A stretch of 64,000 bases of DNA, taken from assembly GCF_000002235.5 (NCBI RefSeq), contig NW_022145606.1, positions 48,792,685-48,856,684 of the forward strand. The letters run 5' to 3'. The translations under genes were made by a program, and so were the position numbers. Positions 38,040 through 50,396 of the stretch are shown piece by piece. The DNA is from Strongylocentrotus purpuratus. Taxonomy: Eukaryota > Echinodermata > Echinoidea > Camarodonta > Strongylocentrotidae. The notes beneath the pieces are model-generated. The model saw only the letters and a list, made by a program, of their open reading frames with translations, was not told where the DNA came from and searched no databases. Position 1 is the stretch's first letter. Each line of letters starts with the position of its first letter.

Positions 38040-41000
38040 TTCGTCATTTAATTCACTTTTTTTTTTCTTCAAATCACCCATTTTCCGTAATTACGTTAAT
38101 TTTACGAAACAATACAAAAAGGTTTACTTTTGATTTGTTCGTTTTTTCTTCCTTTTGTTTTCTTCTGATTTTTTCTTCATGTTTTGAGATATAACGATAA
38201 CGAAAGCGGGACGGACGGAGAGACGTACAAACGGACAACCCGAGAAAATATTGCCCTCGGTGCCACCTTCGGTGGGCGGAGGCATAACAAAACTCAAAAG
38301 CTTTCACCAAACTTGGCACGCTTGTGTACATGTAATGTAGTCTCATATACCACTATCGATGAGCAGTGCATGTGATCTTCAACGAGATGGATTCTAATTT
38401 CTTTTCTTCATTATTAAAAAACTTCACAGTACACATCAGTTCTTATTTTCTTAATCAGTACTCAACTTTATGTTTGAGATGTAACATTAGGCTTTTATAT
38501 ATATTCGGATGTCATGCAAGCAAAGTTTTTAGGGGAGTTTGAGTCCCCCTCCTCATTCCTTCAACCCCTGTTCTTCTTGATTACTTTGTTTTATATAATT
38601 CCATCCCGCCTCAACAAACAAGTCTATTTTTAATTGGTGATTGTACTCTGTAGTTCATGAATAATTTAATTATCACAAATATTTGCAGATTATATTTGCG
38701 TTATACCTGATAAAGAATATCAAAATAAATGTAAATATCATTTCGTGCAATCCCGCATCGTTTCTGAAGGACCTTTGTAGTTTGCGTAAGATAAGCAAGG
38801 TAGTAGACCTTCATCCCTTGGTATCATATTAAAATCATGGGTTAGAGGCATTATAATAATAACTTATTTTCCTTCAAATGAAGTTACCCCTCATTAAACA
38901 CATGCATCAATCATTTGAGTGGGAACCAATTAGGATCTATACAAGAAAGGGTAAGTGCAATGTTCTACGAGCTATCCCGAATCTTGGGGAGGGTGTGTGG
39001 GTGTGTACGGTACCAAACCGAGTACACTCATAAGATCTATACATTCATCTACATGACCACTCGCAAAACGTCCTCGTTTTCAGGACCCTGTAAATTATTT
39101 AAAGTTTGATGACCTTTTAGTTACTGTGTACGTTTATTTAAGCTATGGTCACAAATCAGAGCAGCGACTGACCGATCAGTAGCCTGCTCGGTCGCTGCTG
39201 GAATTAGGCATCGCCCAGCGATTAGGTCGGTGCCCGGGCGGCGACCGCCCAGGCACCGAGCGTATTTTGGGCGGCGAGTGAAAAGTGAGCAGGCGCCGCC
39301 CAAATTTTAACTCCGCGCTAAAACTTCAGCGGCGACCGAGCGATGCCCTAAAAACGAGCGGTGCCTGGGCGGCCGCCGCTCGGTGGCCGGGCAGCCGCCG
39401 GGCAGAATTGGTTAAAAACTCGCCGCTCGGCCGCCGAGCAGTCTACTTTTGGGTAATGTGACCATAGCATAAAGATACTGCATTCGCATGCGAAAAATGT
39501 TTCTTTTTAATACTAGATCCTTGGCTATGAGGTATTTTTTTTCAAATTGTTCTCAGAACGTTATATTCAGACAAACATAATGTCCTTTAACATGTTGAGC
39601 ATACAGATGTGTATACATTATGAGTCCTTTATTTAAGCCAGAAACGCATGTGCGTGTGTGCGTGTGTGTGTGTGTGTGTGCGCGCGCGCATGGGTTGGAG
39701 AGGAGCAAAAGAAGTTATAAAACATATTCTGAATGTGTAGTAAAAACAAACGAAGGTTGTTATATTTAGGCTATCGTCTAAATTCCGGTATAAATCTTTA
39801 TATTTGGCCAAACAAACCGTAAATACGTTAATTAAAGATAAACTTTAGTACTGGTAAAATGAAAGAAAAGGTGTGGAAAGGATCAGAAACAGTTGAGTAT
39901 GTAGCATGTAAGTATTGGTGTGCACTGCAAGGTTCTGGAGTCATCAAAATCATAATAAATTTGACCGAGTCTTGGTAAAGTAACATGCACTCACATAGAA
40001 AGCTATATATGGGACAACACACATGGTGTCGGGGCTAGTACTACCTTGATTTCCTTGTCTTTCTATGCTCATTACTCAGCCAGTATACATTTTCTTCCAA
40101 AATTGTTTGGCACATGTCATTTATTTGTAATCTTGAACATTCAGTGTAATTTTCGTTTGATTCTGTGAGAATTTTTTTTTTTTTTTTACCAGTACTGGAG
40201 TTTATCTTTAACGAATAATTACTATATACCACCCATTTGACATTAAAACAAAAAGCATGTAAGATATATATATATATATTTGTTTTAATCAAATGAATTA
40301 TCGAGTAATGCATTCCCCCTATAGGCCTATTCTGTAATATTTTTAGCAAGAGTATTAGCATGGATGCCGTGCATTAACTATAAAATACCATGGAATCTTT
40401 TTCTAGAATCTTTTTTTATGTAATAAAGTGTACAATCCTTCATAGAATTTGTACAGAAAGTGGCCGGGAAGGTCCTTGTACCAACCCCCTCCTTCTCTGT
40501 GTGTATTACACCACGTAGGTTCATCACTTCACCCTCTGATCGTAACACTTCGGTTGCTTTCTTTTCCTCTCTACAAGGTCGCTCATTTGCCACACTTGGA
40601 AATTTGCACAAAACAACAGACACCAAATGACGGCGGGATAGCTCTGTGCAGAACAATGGCTTTACAAAATAACCCCTTTTCTGATCTTGATAAGCTTCAT
40701 GGCAACCCTTTTAACACCGGATGTGGACTTATTATGCACTGGAAACCGTCATTAATCTTGAAGCCTCTGGCATATTTATTTAACAAAATCTATATATATA
40801 TTAAAGTATAATAATATAATATATATTTTAAAGTGGAAAATGCAAATATATGATAAGTTTTACTTCCAAGCCATCATTAGGACAAAAGGTGGATAAATTA
40901 TCCGCCTTCAACTAACATGTCAAAGCAGGTAGCCTAGTTACGACGTGGAAAACTGACAAATCTACGTTTACATGGTGCTAGTAGTTAATGAATAACAGAA

Positions 41001-41400
41001 TTATGAAAGATATTTGCAGATTATATTTGCTTTATGCCTGATAAAGAATATAACAATAAATGGAAATATCATTTCGTGCAATCCCGCGTCTTTTCTGAGT
41101 GACCTTTGTAGTTTGCGTAAGATAAATAAGGGTCTACACCCCTTGGTACCATGTTAAAATCTATAGAGTTTAAAGCATTATGACCATAATTTATTTGTCT
41201 GTAGAAGAAGTAACCTCTCTTGAAATACATGCATCAAACACATTGAAGGAAAAACAATTGTCCATAGTGGAATACGCCAGTGTGATGTTCAACGAGCCAT
41301 CCAAATCTTTGTTTTGCTTATTGGAGGTTGAGGTGGTGGGGAAAGCAAAAGGAAATCTTTAGAAATTCATAACGGTGGTTCTATTGGAACCATCATCATG
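38040..41400. repeat. Segmental duplication copy II with no gene
   Basis: 38050-39120 matches 51640-52420 (ATAACGACAACGAAAGCGGGAC-type, CACCTTCGGTGGGCGGAGGCAT, TTTCGTGCAATCCC). 38690-38810 is repeated again at about 41020-41130 and 41920-41990. No coding frame is conserved among the copies. The GC-rich MITE at 39143-39467 interrupts it. Confidence 0.6.
39143..39467. mobile_element. 325-bp GC-rich MITE
   Basis: The ends CTATGGTCACA and TGTGACCATAG are inverted. The interior is strikingly GC-rich with repeated GCCGCC/GGGCGGC and GACCGAGCG words in both orientations, in an AT-rich neighbourhood. The paralogous segments at about 34800 and 52420 lack it, confirming insertion. No coding capacity. 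Confidence 0.8.
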
Positions 41401-42420
41401 CCCTTCTGCTAATAGAGACTATATTTCTTACTGTAAAACACTACTTCCCCAAAAATGCATTATTTGTTCAAATCTTAATAAAAGATGCTCACTTGCTGGG
41501 TAGTAGAGATGCCAATGTTTATTTAGTGTGAGCAAGGATCTGCAATATTGAACTTACAAAGATGAACAAATCAAGTTTTGAGAGCGTAAAGATCGATCTC
41601 GACGGATAAGTTAGGAGTAGGGTTTGTTTTGTGTTTTGGGTCTTACATCATGATTAATTATAACAATTAGCAATCACCTTTATCTTATATTCGATCTTAA
41701 CACATACTGGATATGTAGTCGATGTAGGCAAGGGGCCTTGTGAAAAGCAGTTTTGGAACTGACAATGCCACACTGACTTGGAATAACACGCAGTTCGTTT
41801 AATACATCAATCAATCAATCATAGATCATTCTACTCGCTTCCGACTTTGGGTAGTATAGTTTGTATAGTTTCATCTAGCCTGAACCACACACATGTTATT
41901 CCTGCCTCAAATATGAAAATAAGTGTAAATATCATTTTGTAAAATTGTGCGTCCTTTCTGAGTCATCTTTGTAGTTTGCGTGTGATTAGTCACGTTCTCA
42001 ATCCCTGCGTGGCATAATAGATTTATGGGTCAATAGCCTAACTATTTACCAAGCTCTCACTTGAATATTTCATGACCTTTTCTCGCGACTGTTCGGGTCC
42101 TAAAACTGGTTTCAAATCTTACATTTTTCTTCTTACTTTTGAAGGAGTTCCCTTATTGTAACCGAATGCAATTGAAAACAATTGAGGGCCCGAGACATTT
42201 AGAACAATGTCATGCAAATTCTTAAAAATAAATCTTGCTTTAAAAGTATGTACATAAACAAACAGTCATCCTGTGACTCGAAAATGTAATTTCTTTCAAC
42301 CAGTAATGTTACCTATATTATGAATCGTGAATAATTATGCATGAAACATGTTTAAAATACAGGCAAGTACTACTGAAACCGTTACATTCGATTAATACAT
42401 GAAAATTCCATTGCGTATAG

Positions 42421-45400
42421 AGTTCAAGTTCAAGTTCAAGTTCAAGTTTATTCAAACCAAATCAAACATAAACAATGGTATAAGATATAACAGCAAGGAA
42501 TACAAGAATGATAGGTTTGGGACCCCAGTGAAGCACAGCTTGTGAACGGGGCCCCTTTACATAGTAGACTATACAGTAGGTATATAATGGCAGATAATGG
42601 CAAGGAGCAACATATTTACAACGAGTATAAATCATGTTTATGTAACAATGTAACAACTATAGTAACAACATAACAAATTATGCAGATGAGTATACCCCCC
42701 ACCCCCCAATTACAACACATACACAAACACACACACACACACACGCACACACACACATAACGTACACTTCATACATGGCTACCTCATCTTGTTTTATAAT
42801 ACATTCATGTATCTGATAGCAATCTGTCGAAAAGGTGTTTTGAACAAGATATTTTAAACCGAGACAATGTAGTAATACTAATTATATTAAGGGGTAACTT
42901 ATTCCACTTTTTAACACAGACAGTTCTAAATGATTTTAAGGCAGTATGGGTCCTGGCGTATGACTGATGGACAAGGCTACTCTGACGAGTATGATAATGA
43001 TGGATGGAAGAGTTTTCCACAAACACATTAGTCAAAAATGTATACTGGAGTGATTGACATTTAAACATAAATATTAAGCAATTAAGAGATACCAATTCAT
43101 CAAAAGGCAAAATATGCAGTTGCAAAAACAAAGGAGTACTAGGTGTTTTATATTCTGAATTTGTTATATACCTAACAACTTTCTTTTGAAGTACTTGCAA
43201 CTTATGTACATGGGTCCTAAATGTGTGACCCCAAGCAATATTACAATACATCAAATGAGGCATAATAATAGCATTATATAAAGTAACTAAGGTGTATTGG
43301 GGGAGGAAATAACGAAGTTTGGATATTACTCCGGTACTGCGAGACACTTTAGTACATACTTTATCAAGATGTTCTTTCCATGATAAATATTCATCAACCG
43401 TAACACCAAGAAATAGCACATGTTGACTGCGATTGATCTGTTGACCACCAACAACTAAGGGGTGAATATTTTCAGGGATTTTCCTCCCTCTAGACCTAAA
43501 TATTACACATTGAGTTTTACCAGTATTCAATAACAGTTTGTTACAACAAAACCATGTAAAGAGTCTACAGATTTCAGTATTAGCTGACTGCATAAGAGAG
43601 TGTACATTCTTGTGAGAATATAACAAACATGTATCGTCAGCAAAAAGAGAATATGTAAATAATTGAGACGAATTAATAATATCATTAATGTAAATCAAAA
43701 ACAGCAATGGGCCAAGAACAGATCCCTGAGGTACACCATACTTCACATTGCTAGATTGAGACTTGGCACCATTAACGACAACAAATTGTAATCTATTTTC
43801 CAAATAACTTTTAAACCAATTTAATGCTATACCTCGAACACCATAATGATTGAGCTTTCTTAAGAGTATATCATGATCAATTGTGTCAAATGCTTTTGAC
43901 AAGTCTAAAAATATTCCAAGGCAATAATTCCCGCTGTCAATTGCACATATTATTGTATTTACCAAATTTAAAACACCCATAGTAGTGGAGCAATTTTTAC
44001 GGAAGCCAAATTGCTGGGGGATCAAAACATCATTAAGAAGTAAAAACTCATTTAATCTTTTGTAGACTAATTTCTCAAGAATCTTTGAAAATATTGGTAA
44101 CAAGGCAATTGGTCTATAATTCTCAATGCATTTACGATCATTCTTTTTATAAACTGGAAGTACCTTTGCTATTTTTAACTTATCAGGAACGAACCCTTGA
44201 GACTTTGACTTATTGAATATATCACAAAGCGGACCTGCAATAACATGCATACAATCTCTTATAACTCTAGGAGAAATATCATCTGAGCCAGATGACTTAG
44301 ATGGTTTCAAATCTAAGACAAAATTAACAATCTCATGCACAGTTGTTGGTCTAAAAAATAGAGAGGATGGGTTATCCCGAGGCAACAAATAATCTTCAAA
44401 TAATGTCTGCACAGGTGGAATTTCTCTACTTATCCTTGCAGGCAAATTAATAAAATACTTATTAAAATATTCAGCTTTATCTAGATTTGAATTTAAATGA
44501 ATTTCCCCGTGGTACATTTCATCTGGTATTGGATCCTTTTTACCCCTCCCAAGTAAATCATTTATATGAAACCAAGTCTTCCGTATATCCCTCTGTGTAC
44601 TTTTAAATACATCACCATAATAACTTTTCTTGTTATTACGGACTAAATTAGTCAAGGTGTTTTTATAGTCTATATATTTCTTTCTATTCGCCTCACTTTT
44701 ATGCCTAATGTATTTACAATAAAGCTTATTTTTATGATTTATAGATTTCAGAAGACCTTGGGTGATCCAGGGTTTTTTACATTTCTTTTTCCTACTCAAC
44801 CGAACGAGAGGAAAATGAAATTCATACAAGTTACCAAAAATTCTTAAAAAATAATTATAACTGTCATCTACATCAATAAGACTATAAAGAAGAGACCAAT
44901 CAATAGTAAGAAGATCTTGCTTAAATCTCTGAACTCTTTCATTTGTAATCACACGTCTAAAAACTGTAACATTTACCTTTTCATTTGAAAGAGACTTCCC
45001 TTTATTAATACTAAAAATGGGCATATGATCAGACAAATCCGAACAAAGGATTCCACAAGCAAAATCATCTTGAATACAATTTGTAAAAATATTATCTATC
45101 AATGTTGAAGTAGTAGAAGTAATACGAGTCGGTTTAGTAATCAAAGCAAATAAACCAAAAGATGTTAAAAAATCAACAAAGTCTTTTACTCTGCCATCAG
45201 AATCACAATTTAATAAATTAATATTAAAATCACCCATAAGATAGACATCTTTCTTTTCCCGGCCAATAACCTGCATATGATAATCAAAAGAATGAATGAA
45301 AGAAGCAATATCATTATCAGGTGCTCTATATACACAACCAACAATGGATTTCACATTATCAATGGCTATTTCTACAAAAATAGACTCAAAACCAGCATGC

Positions 45401-46100
45401 TCGCCCGATAAATCAGTACGCAACTTATAATCAATACCATCCCTGACGTACAATAATACCCCACCACCTCGTTTATTAGATCTACAAACTTGTAAAAGAG
45501 AATATCCAGGAATGTCAAACATACACGTATTTGTTGTTTGCTTGAACCAGGTTTCTGAAATTCCAATCACAGAAAAATTATGTTTTAAACATGACAAGAA
45601 AACTAAAAAGTCTTCATAATTCTTAAAAAGACTTCTCGCATTTATATGCATAATGGATATTTTACTTAAGTTATTACATTGAAAATCACTACAGTCCATA
45701 TACTTGCAGTCACTGACTACATGATCAAGGTAATCTTGAACATTGTCATCCATGATAAAAATTTGGGCTTTGATGGGAAACCACCAAGTATAACAAGGTA
45801 ATAGAACTCAAGTTCATGAGGACATAAGTAAACAACAAACAAGTGAACAGATCAAATTGTAGAGGAGGAGCCTTCACACATACACTCACAAACACCCATA
45901 TCAACACACACACAACACTAAATACAAAGTAAAAGATCAATGGATATATATACATGTGTAATATGTAAGAAAGAAAAATCTTACAAGCAAGAAAAATGTT
46001 CAGAAAAAGAGTTGGTGCAAAACCTCTGGGATTGATAGAGAGTTACTAGGTATTTAAAAACGTTTCAACTCATTACAAGGTTGAAACTTGTCGAAGGGAA
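42421..46100 (-). mobile_element. Near-complete non-LTR retrotransposon (EN-RT), CR1-like group
   Basis: The 3' end on the minus strand is a (TTGAAC)n tail at 42421-42447. It is followed inward by a ~380-bp 3'UTR with a CA-rich tract and then an intact 982-codon ORF (42805-45753). The 5' boundary is not visible; I place it tentatively near 46.1 kb, before a poly-C tract. No ORF1 is found upstream, so the element is either 5'-truncated or of an ORF1-less type. Confidence 0.85.
42805..45753 (-). CDS. Endonuclease-reverse transcriptase polyprotein of a non-LTR retrotransposon
   Basis: The 982-residue ORF has no internal stop. The N-terminal apurinic-type endonuclease (about 30-250) shows MHINARSL, GISETWF (64-70), GDFNINL (174-180) and SDHMPIF (241-247). 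The reverse transcriptase (about 500-770) shows NYRPIALLP, QQFGFRKNCST, FLDLSKAFDTIDHD, YGVPQGSVLGPLLF and the catalytic FADD (704-707). The C-terminal region ends like other CR1-type ORFs (YHTRQSS..., KKWNKLPLNI). The protein would nick target DNA and prime reverse transcription of its own RNA from the microsatellite-tailed 3' end. With all catalytic residues present it may be recently active. I chose the first Met, since no further in-frame upstream coding is evident. Confidence 0.95.
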   Translation of the reverse strand: MDDNVQDYLDHVVSDCKYMDCSDFQCNNLSKISIMHINARSLFKNYEDFLVFLSCLKHNFSVIGISETWFKQTTNTCMFDIPGYSLLQVCRSNKRGGGVLLYVRDGIDYKLRTDLSGEHAGFESIFVEIAIDNVKSIVGCVYRAPDNDIASFIHSFDYHMQVIGREKKDVYLMGDFNINLLNCDSDGRVKDFVDFLTSFGLFALITKPTRITSTTSTLIDNIFTNCIQDDFACGILCSDLSDHMPIFSINKGKSLSNEKVNVTVFRRVITNERVQRFKQDLLTIDWSLLYSLIDVDDSYNYFLRIFGNLYEFHFPLVRLSRKKKCKKPWITQGLLKSINHKNKLYCKYIRHKSEANRKKYIDYKNTLTNLVRNNKKSYYGDVFKSTQRDIRKTWFHINDLLGRGKKDPIPDEMYHGEIHLNSNLDKAEYFNKYFINLPARISREIPPVQTLFEDYLLPRDNPSSLFFRPTTVHEIVNFVLDLKPSKSSGSDDISPRVIRDCMHVIAGPLCDIFNKSKSQGFVPDKLKIAKVLPVYKKNDRKCIENYRPIALLPIFSKILEKLVYKRLNEFLLLNDVLIPQQFGFRKNCSTTMGVLNLVNTIICAIDSGNYCLGIFLDLSKAFDTIDHDILLRKLNHYGVRGIALNWFKSYLENRLQFVVVNGAKSQSSNVKYGVPQGSVLGPLLFLIYINDIINSSQLFTYSLFADDTCLLYSHKNVHSLMQSANTEICRLFTWFCCNKLLLNTGKTQCVIFRSRGRKIPENIHPLVVGGQQINRSQHVLFLGVTVDEYLSWKEHLDKVCTKVSRSTGVISKLRYFLPQYTLVTLYNAIIMPHLMYCNIAWGHTFRTHVHKLQVLQKKVVRYITNSEYKTPSTPLFLQLHILPFDELVSLNCLIFMFKCQSLQYTFLTNVFVENSSIHHYHTRQSSLVHQSYARTHTALKSFRTVCVKKWNKLPLNIISITTLSRFKISCSKHLFDRLLSDT

Positions 46101-46879
46101 GAGAAGGCCCTTTTCATAGAAATTCCCTCCTCACTGGTTTTTAAGGCGGCCATGATCCTCCCTAAACCCCCCCCCCCCCTGAGTTTCTCAAGAATTTACA
46201 TCGGGGAAAAACCACTGAGTTTGGTGCGGTCTTAGAAAAGTCACACTCCTGAGCAGGGTTTTTTCCAGGGAGGTTTAATATGACCTTGGGGGTAGTTGCA
46301 TAGCCATTACTTCCATCGTAAGTTCCCGATTAAAAAAATACGGCTTTGTACTGTAAGTGTAAACATCCCCAACCCGCTATGTTAACATTGCAGTACACCA
46401 AGGTACACATAAAACATGTACAGCCAACAATATAGCCAAACAAACGAACAAACGCAAATAAAATGGTGCCTAGACTCACATCACACATGATAACAGAGAG
46501 ATGTCAAAATATATTTGCTCAATATGATTGATTATACACTATAACTGTATTACTTGATTGATTGAACTAGAAATGAAATGAACATTGAAAAACATATTGA
46601 AAAGAAATCTTTTCGATTTGAGCAACAACTATGGCCAGTAGTTTATGAATATACTTTTTTTTTTTTTTTTTTTACAAACTCAAATCACATACGTCTGGCG
46701 AAACAGTTCATTTAAATGTTGATGTTGATAACAAAATATTAATGCACTTCGTCACAATTCAAGTTTAATGTGGTCATTGAGTAATTCGTTTGCTGGCTTT
46801 GACTTAATATATTTAATGTTAGAGGTAGATATACGGTAGAGGGAGGGGTGTATGAGGCATAGTCCCCCCCCCCCCCTCC

Positions 46880-47270
46880 CCACTTTTCAAGTACCCGCAA
46901 ACATACCCCTTTTTATTTCGGAAAAGAGCCCAATATCCTTTTTGATAATTGTTTTCATATTCTATTCTTTGCCCCCTGATTACCTAACATAAGTGCCACT
47001 ATCACAATCTGATGATTGCGACATTTTATATGACAAGTACCAAATTTCCTTTTAAATAAGTAACCCTTGCCCTACTTGCAAATGCCTTCTTTCACCTCTG
47101 AAAATCGTCCCAATTAAAATCTGATAACTGCTCGCTTTTACTCTGACAAATGCCCATTTAGATTTTTCGTGAGGGTCTTTTTTCTTTTCCAATAGAGGAC
47201 CTTTTCCAAAAAAATTCTTCAAATGTTATAAGTGCCCATTTTCAATTAACATACTTTAGCCCGTCTTTCC
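46880..47270. repeat. TGCCC-family periodic repeat
   Basis: Degenerate 30-35-bp units such as AATGCCTTCTTTCACC, GACAAATGCCCATTT and AAGTGCCCATTTTC. The array is of the same family as those in blocks A and B but outside the NLR gene. Confidence 0.45.
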
Positions 47271-47813
47271 TTTCTAAATGTGTTCATGGTATCTTCCCCC
47301 AGATCAGACATTGACTACAATATTTTCCACCATATCTGCCATTCTATTAAACTTCTGCATTATTATTTTAATCTAGGTAGTATGTCTTTCTCCGAGGTGT
47401 TCTCGGCTTCCTTAACGGCGTTGTATCTTCTACTTTTCCTTCCAACAAATAGTTCAAGAGACAATGTTGTCTTATAATTTTACCACCATTCTTCTTCTTT
47501 CTCTATTCCTACAAGGATAGTCTGTTTAAGCACTTGACATTAGCAGTTTCATTTTGTGCTAGGTTATTGACATTTTGGAACAGCTCGATAAATTGGCCAT
47601 CTTACTGCACACAGAGTATGTGCTGTTCTCCTGCCTTAATCAAAATCGTATACGTGACGTTCAAATAATTCACATTTAGGCGAAACTCTTCACTTTCATC
47701 AGCGCAGCAGCGAAAATCACTGGCTTTCGCAAATCCAACACTGACACTCTTTCATATCTGAAATTTACCTCAAATATCAACTATGTGCACGGGTTGAACC
47801 AAGTTGGGGATAA

Positions 47814-49108
47814 TATAGGATTTCCCGGCCGAATTCGCGAGTTTGTCATTCAAATTAATTTGTCTTGCGTTCAAATTCGACGGTTTTAGTGCAGTCAGGT
47901 ATAACTCAGGTTTTTATTCCCTTTTCTAGTTTTCAAATCTATGGAATTTTCGTTAGAATCTACGTATGTTTCATTCAAATTAATGAACATTGTGCTTCTT
48001 TCACTATTTGGTCATTCGATTTGGCGCAACAAGATTTTCTAAAAACGCGATGGTGTACTTTTAGCATTTTAATTCATTCGTAGCATTCAAATTAGCACTT
48101 TGTGCACTTAAATTGATGGTCAATATACATTTCTCGTTTATTACACACTTTTTATAGCTCATTCTTTTTCTTTCAAGATTGTTTTTTCATGTGTATTTCA
48201 TCATATTTCATTTTCTTGCATTTATACACATACACTTAATATTAGATTTATCTGATATTCATCAGCATTTAAGTTTGATTGTTAAGAAGAAGAAAAACGA
48301 CTTGCATCTACGGACCTGATGGTCTCAGTATAATTGTAAATGTTCATGTAAGGAAGTTATTTGTCTTATGTTTCATCATAAATTTATCATAATTTCATTA
48401 TGGATGAAGGGTAGAATATTGTGACTGGGGTAGGGACTAGAGTCAACAATTTGAACATGAATATTTAGCCATGTCTCTAGCCATCGATCTGCTGGCGGGA
48501 TAGTAAACTATGAAACTCTTTAAAAAAAAACAGAGGGGTGTGCTGGGTATAAGAGATGATGTGAATTACTTTTGTAAAATTTCGAGTCTGTAGTTAAAAA
48601 GGGGCGATTGAGGGTACCCCCCACCTTTCCCGGGTATATGACCATGCCCGTGCAGAAATGCCATATCCCTTGATTTCGCCCCTTCTTTACTTTATGTCTG
48701 ACTACACCCATCTGCATTGTCCTGAAAATAAATAAATGGAATAACAGCTTAGACCCCAATGGCAAATCATGCATTTTAACTGCATTATTTAAAAACTATA
48801 AAAGTTTGTTGCAATTCTTTCCCCTAACATTCCTAACTTGAATACAAATATTACGAATACGAATGACAGATGTTAATTTGAATGATAAAAATTACGCTTC
48901 GACAAGTGAATCTTAATTTGAATGCTAGTTGAGCAGTTTCTAAATTGAATAACAGATCTATGAAACCCTTCGACCGAAATCCTAAATTAAATACAAAAAC
49001 TGGAAAATTGAATGACAATTGGCATGGCAAAGCCGATCTGCGCCAACTTAAATGCAAAGTAAATGAATTCGAATGACAAACACGCGAATTTGGCCGGGAA
49101 ATCCTATA
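47814..49108. mobile_element. TU/foldback-like element (copy 2), 1.3 kb
   Basis: The left end TATAGGATTTCCCGGCCGAA pairs with the right end TTGGCCGGGAAATCCTATA. The arms match for at least 45 bp (GAATTCGCGAGTTTGTCATTC versus GAATGACAAACACGCGAATT) and continue as arrays of CATTCAAATTAAT-like words on the left and GAATGACA-like words on the right. No open frame. It shares its terminal motif with the element at 16801-17980. Confidence 0.65.
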
Positions 49109-49129
49109 ATTCTCTGTTAATATCTGTAC

Positions 49130-49420
49130 AGCTATGATGATGTCGAGTGGATACGTCACCGGACTGTCGATCACCAGGTCCACGGTTCGAGTCCTGCCGC
49201 CGCACTAATATCCTTTGGCAAGACATTGCTCTACATTTGCCACACTCCACCCAGGTAAAGTAAATGGGTACGTGGTAGGATTTTATTTCTTGAAATGCTA
49301 GAGCGCCGTATGGCAGCCGTGCTACAGCCAGGGTAATATTAATTGGGAGCGCCATGAGGGTCAAATCTGACTGACATGAGCGCCTTACAAAAACCCATTA
49401 TTATTATTCTTTTATTATTT
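49130..49420 (+). mobile_element. tRNA-derived SINE (plus strand)
   Basis: A tRNA-like head contains GTCGAGTGGATACGTCACCG and a B-box GGTTCGAGTCC (49184-49194). It is followed by a body with CTCCACCCAGGTAAAGTAAA and a tail ending in an ATT microsatellite. It does not fold as a complete tRNA gene: the acceptor-stem partner and a sensible anticodon arm are lacking. A relative lies at 62005-62280 in the other orientation. Confidence 0.75.
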
Positions 49421-50346
49421 ATTGATTTTGATTGGAGCTATTTGCAGTTTGGAGATGAGATTTATGCTTTAATCCGAAGGTTACTCTTTGTGAGTGTCTC
49501 GTCCCCCCTTTCTTATTGGTGCCCCTCGCCCCCCCTACTCCACTCCTTGGAAAGGTGCGCCGTCGCCCCACTATACTCTGCCAGTTATTTTGTATGCCAA
49601 AGAAGAAAGAAAAACGAAATACATTTATATAAAGTTCGTCGCAGAAAAAACAAAATCAATCATTATCGATGTTTTATCATAACTTAATCACAATTAAAAT
49701 TAATAAATTACACACTTCTTTCATTTAATGCAACTCATATGATGCATATTTTATGCATAAGTGATTCAAAAACAATTTGAAGAGAGGTTTACCAAAAATA
49801 ATTTCGGGCGGTATCTGCATTTCAAAGAGGAAATCACCTTTCAAAAAAGTTCATTTTCTGCCCTCTCATATGACAGCTCAATCAGGCAAAATGAGCCAGG
49901 AATAACAAAGTTCTGTTTGTCTAAAGTAATGCTTGCATTTCCATATTTTAATTAAACGAATTCGTTTTAACTGGCTGCCTGCCGTAGCAACAAACATAGT
50001 TGACAAATCGTTCATCAAGTCTTTTATCTAAGCTTTACAAATATGTGTCATTTATTAATTATAATTGAGATGAAGTTATGATAAAACATCGTTAATTCTC
50101 GGTTTCATTTGTTCCGGGACGCACTATAATGTCAAAAATTATGCAAATACTCATTTTCACATACTTATGAAAACGAGTGTCTATTCAACATCTTTCTGTC
50201 TCTCTCTCTGTCTCTCTCTCTCTCTTTCTGACTTTCGGCTCTCTTTCTCCGCACTTTAATTTTCCTTTATTCTCACACAGATAAACAAAACATCAATCAT
50301 TGAATTCACTGTGTCAGTTTATCCTCTACTCCCCCTCTCCTCCCTA

Positions 50347-50396
<50 letters not shown>

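Noticed and set aside
49130..49200. tRNA gene
   Set aside because: A- and B-box-like words are present, but there is no complete cloverleaf and the sequence continues into a SINE body and microsatellite tail.
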